A stretch of 5,647 nucleotides of DNA from JABCPO02 sp963513115 (GTDB lineage: Bacteria > Bacillota > Clostridia > TANB77 > CAG-508), in the NCBI GenBank assembly GCA_963513115.1, contig CAUPPN010000071.1, positions 1 to 5,647 of the forward strand. Direction: 5' to 3'. Of this stretch, positions 4,307 to 5,647 are shown in pieces; within the stretch, counting starts at the first letter, position 1, and every line of letters starts with the position of its first letter. The notes under the pieces were generated by a model that saw only the letters and a list, made by a program, of their open reading frames with translations, was not told the origin of the DNA and ran no database searches. Position numbers and translations under genes: made by a program.

Positions 4307-5236
4307 ATGGAATTTAAACACAAATCAGTACTACTAAACGAAGTTATAGATAACTTAAATATAAAAGAAGATGGTATATATGTAGATGGCACATTAGGTG
4401 GAGCAGGACATAGTACAGAGATATTAAAAAGATTATCTAATGGAACATTAATTGGAATAGATAGAGACATGGATGCAATTAGGGAATCTGCAAAAAAGCT
4501 TGAACAATATGAAAAGAATAACAATGTTATATTAATTCATGGTAACCATGAAAATATACCTAGCATATTAGATAGCCTAGAGATAAAAAAAGTCGATGGT
4601 GTACTGCTTGATTTAGGCATGTCTTCATATCAGATAGATAATGGCAAAAGAGGTTTTTCATATATTAATGATGGGCCATTAGATATGAGGATGGATGAAA
4701 GCCAAGAGTTAACAGCTAAAAAGATTGTAAATGAATATTCAAAAGAAGAACTTGTAGAAATATTTAAAAAATATGGTGAAGAAAGATTTGCAGACAAGAT
4801 TGCAAATGCAATCATCAAAAAAAGAGAAGAAAAAGAAATATCAACTACACAAGAATTAGTTGATATTATAGATAGAGTAAAACCTTTTAGTAAAAAGGGG
4901 CATAAGGCAAAACAAGTTTTTCAAGCATTAAGAATTGAAGTTAATTCTGAAATAAAGAATTTAACAGATAGTATTATTGAAATAATTAAAAGAATAAATA
5001 AAGGTGGTAGACTTACAATAATTACATTCCACTCCTTAGAAGATAAGGCAGTAAAAGAAGCATATAAGAAGGCTGAGGGCGAATGTGTTTGTCCACCAAA
5101 TTTTCCAATTTGTGTATGCAATCCAATAAAATTAGGGAAAATAGTAAACAAAAAAGCTATACTTCCGAGCAAAGAAGAACAGGAAGAAAATTCAAGATCA
5201 AGAAGTGCAAAACTTAGAGTTTTTGAGATAGATTAA
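4307..5236 (+). CDS. rsmH: 16S rRNA (cytosine(1402)-N(4))-methyltransferase
   Basis: RsmH (MraW) methylates N4 of C1402 in the decoding centre of 16S rRNA using S-adenosylmethionine. The product of 309 residues is the usual length. Recognisable blocks are the SAM-binding loop DGTLGGAGHS at 27-36, DRD at 52-54, LLDLGMSS at 100-107, and GPLDMRMD at 123-130. Further on come LRIEVNSE near 208-215 and TFHSLEDKAVK at 240-250. A C-x-C ... C-x-C cluster (Cys260, 262, 269, 271), common in Firmicutes homologues, is followed by the C-terminal SRSAKLRVFE. Start choice: ATG at 4307 has an AAGGA ribosome binding site about five bases upstream. The in-frame ATG at 4286 would add seven residues that do not fit the family N-terminus (MEFKHKSVLLNEV) and has no ribosome binding site. 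An 18-base gap leads to the next gene, so the two are likely co-transcribed. Confidence 0.97.
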   Translation: MEFKHKSVLLNEVIDNLNIKEDGIYVDGTLGGAGHSTEILKRLSNGTLIGIDRDMDAIRESAKKLEQYEKNNNVILIHGNHENIPSILDSLEIKKVDGVLLDLGMSSYQIDNGKRGFSYINDGPLDMRMDESQELTAKKIVNEYSKEELVEIFKKYGEERFADKIANAIIKKREEKEISTTQELVDIIDRVKPFSKKGHKAKQVFQALRIEVNSEIKNLTDSIIEIIKRINKGGRLTIITFHSLEDKAVKEAYKKAEGECVCPPNFPICVCNPIKLGKIVNKKAILPSKEEQEENSRSRSAKLRVFEID

Positions 5237-5254
5237 AAAGAAAGGAGTAAATTA

Positions 5255-5647
5255 ATGTTAGAAGCCAGAAGTTATCAATATGATACTAATCCGCGAAAAT
5301 TCTATACAGGTTATGATACTCCAAATTTAAAACAAAAGAAGAAAAAGAATAATAAGCCAAAAAATAAGAAGGTAAATAAACAGGCTCAAGAAATAAGAAG
5401 AAAAATAAATCAAAGAGCAAAAGAAAATAAAAAAAGAAAAAGAAATGTAATTATGATGTCAATAGTAATAGCATCAATAGTAATTGCAAATCTTTTCTTG
5501 CAATCACTTGCACAAGAAAAAATAAGGGGAATAAACCAAAAGAAACAACAAATAGAAGAGCTAAACAAGGAAAATGCACAATTAAGATTAAAACTTAAAA
5601 ACAACCAAAACTTAGCAACTATACAAGAAGAAGCAACAAATAGACTA
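5255..5647 (+). CDS. ftsL: FtsL/DivIC-like cell division protein (partial, runs off the right edge)
   Basis: The first 131 codons are present, without a stop. The ATG follows an AAAGGAG ribosome binding site by seven bases. The product has a long, very basic and lysine-rich cytoplasmic N-terminus (about 1-63). A single membrane helix follows at about 64-84 (NVIMMSIVIASIVIANLFL). After it comes a predicted coiled coil at about 88-118 with the QxxIEELNKENAQLRLKL pattern. This bitopic layout is typical of the FtsL/FtsB/DivIC group, which forms a coiled-coil complex that activates septal peptidoglycan synthesis. The position directly after rsmH is the classical place of ftsL, and that synteny is the main reason for the symbol. 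Sequence in this family is poorly conserved, so the FtsL versus DivIC/FtsB choice is inference. The lysine-rich tail is longer than in many homologues. Confidence 0.8.
   Translation, partial: MLEARSYQYDTNPRKFYTGYDTPNLKQKKKKNNKPKNKKVNKQAQEIRRKINQRAKENKKRKRNVIMMSIVIASIVIANLFLQSLAQEKIRGINQKKQQIEELNKENAQLRLKLKNNQNLATIQEEATNRL

Noticed and set aside
4273..5172. Minus-strand open frames inside rsmH
   Set aside because: They lie wholly or almost wholly opposite the well-supported rsmH gene, with no ribosome binding site or protein-like motifs.
5410..5604. Minus-strand hydrophobic open frame opposite the ftsL-like gene
   Set aside because: It is the complement of the Lys/Glu-rich and membrane-helix part of the plus-strand gene. 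The plus strand has the good ribosome binding site, the family layout and the synteny.

Overview
The window is strongly AT-rich and looks like chromosomal DNA from a low-GC Gram-positive anaerobe of the Clostridia type. The reasons are the AT-biased codon use, the AAGGAG-like ribosome binding sites, near-consensus sigma-A promoters, CCA-encoded tRNA genes, an RNase Y of the Firmicutes type, and the start of a dcw (division and cell wall) cluster. Genus or species cannot be fixed from this sequence.

Layout. Bases 1-197 hold the first 65 codons of an ABC transporter gene (minus strand) with its own promoter at 227-255. A plus-strand stretch follows. It holds a short hydrophobic open frame (326-406) and a 106-codon acidic open frame (445-765). 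The latter has a promoter and a ribosome binding site but no ATG, GTG or TTG start. Next comes a minus-strand block, read right to left: tRNA-Gly(GCC) and tRNA-Cys(GCA) as one transcript, tRNA-Gln(CTG), rny (RNase Y), then tRNA-Pro(TGG). Every transcription unit in this block has a recognisable promoter. The three tRNA units end in intrinsic terminators, but rny has no clear one. On the plus strand, uppP (undecaprenyl-diphosphatase, 3254-4096) diverges from the tRNA-Gly/Cys promoter. It is followed by rsmH (4307-5236) and a partial ftsL/ftsB-like division gene (from 5255), which form the 5' end of the dcw cluster.

How the genes relate. uppP recycles the lipid carrier for peptidoglycan synthesis. 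rsmH and the FtsL-like gene conventionally open the division and cell wall operon, so the right third of the window concerns envelope growth and division. rny and the tRNAs concern RNA turnover and translation. No mraZ lies in front of rsmH.

I see no CRISPR array, insertion sequence, phage gene or clearly new multi-gene system. The most notable items are two. First, the tRNA-Gly carries paired changes at the normally near-invariant 19 and 56 positions (A19 with U56 in place of G19 with C56). Second, the small acidic frame at 445-765 has ATA exactly where its start codon should be.
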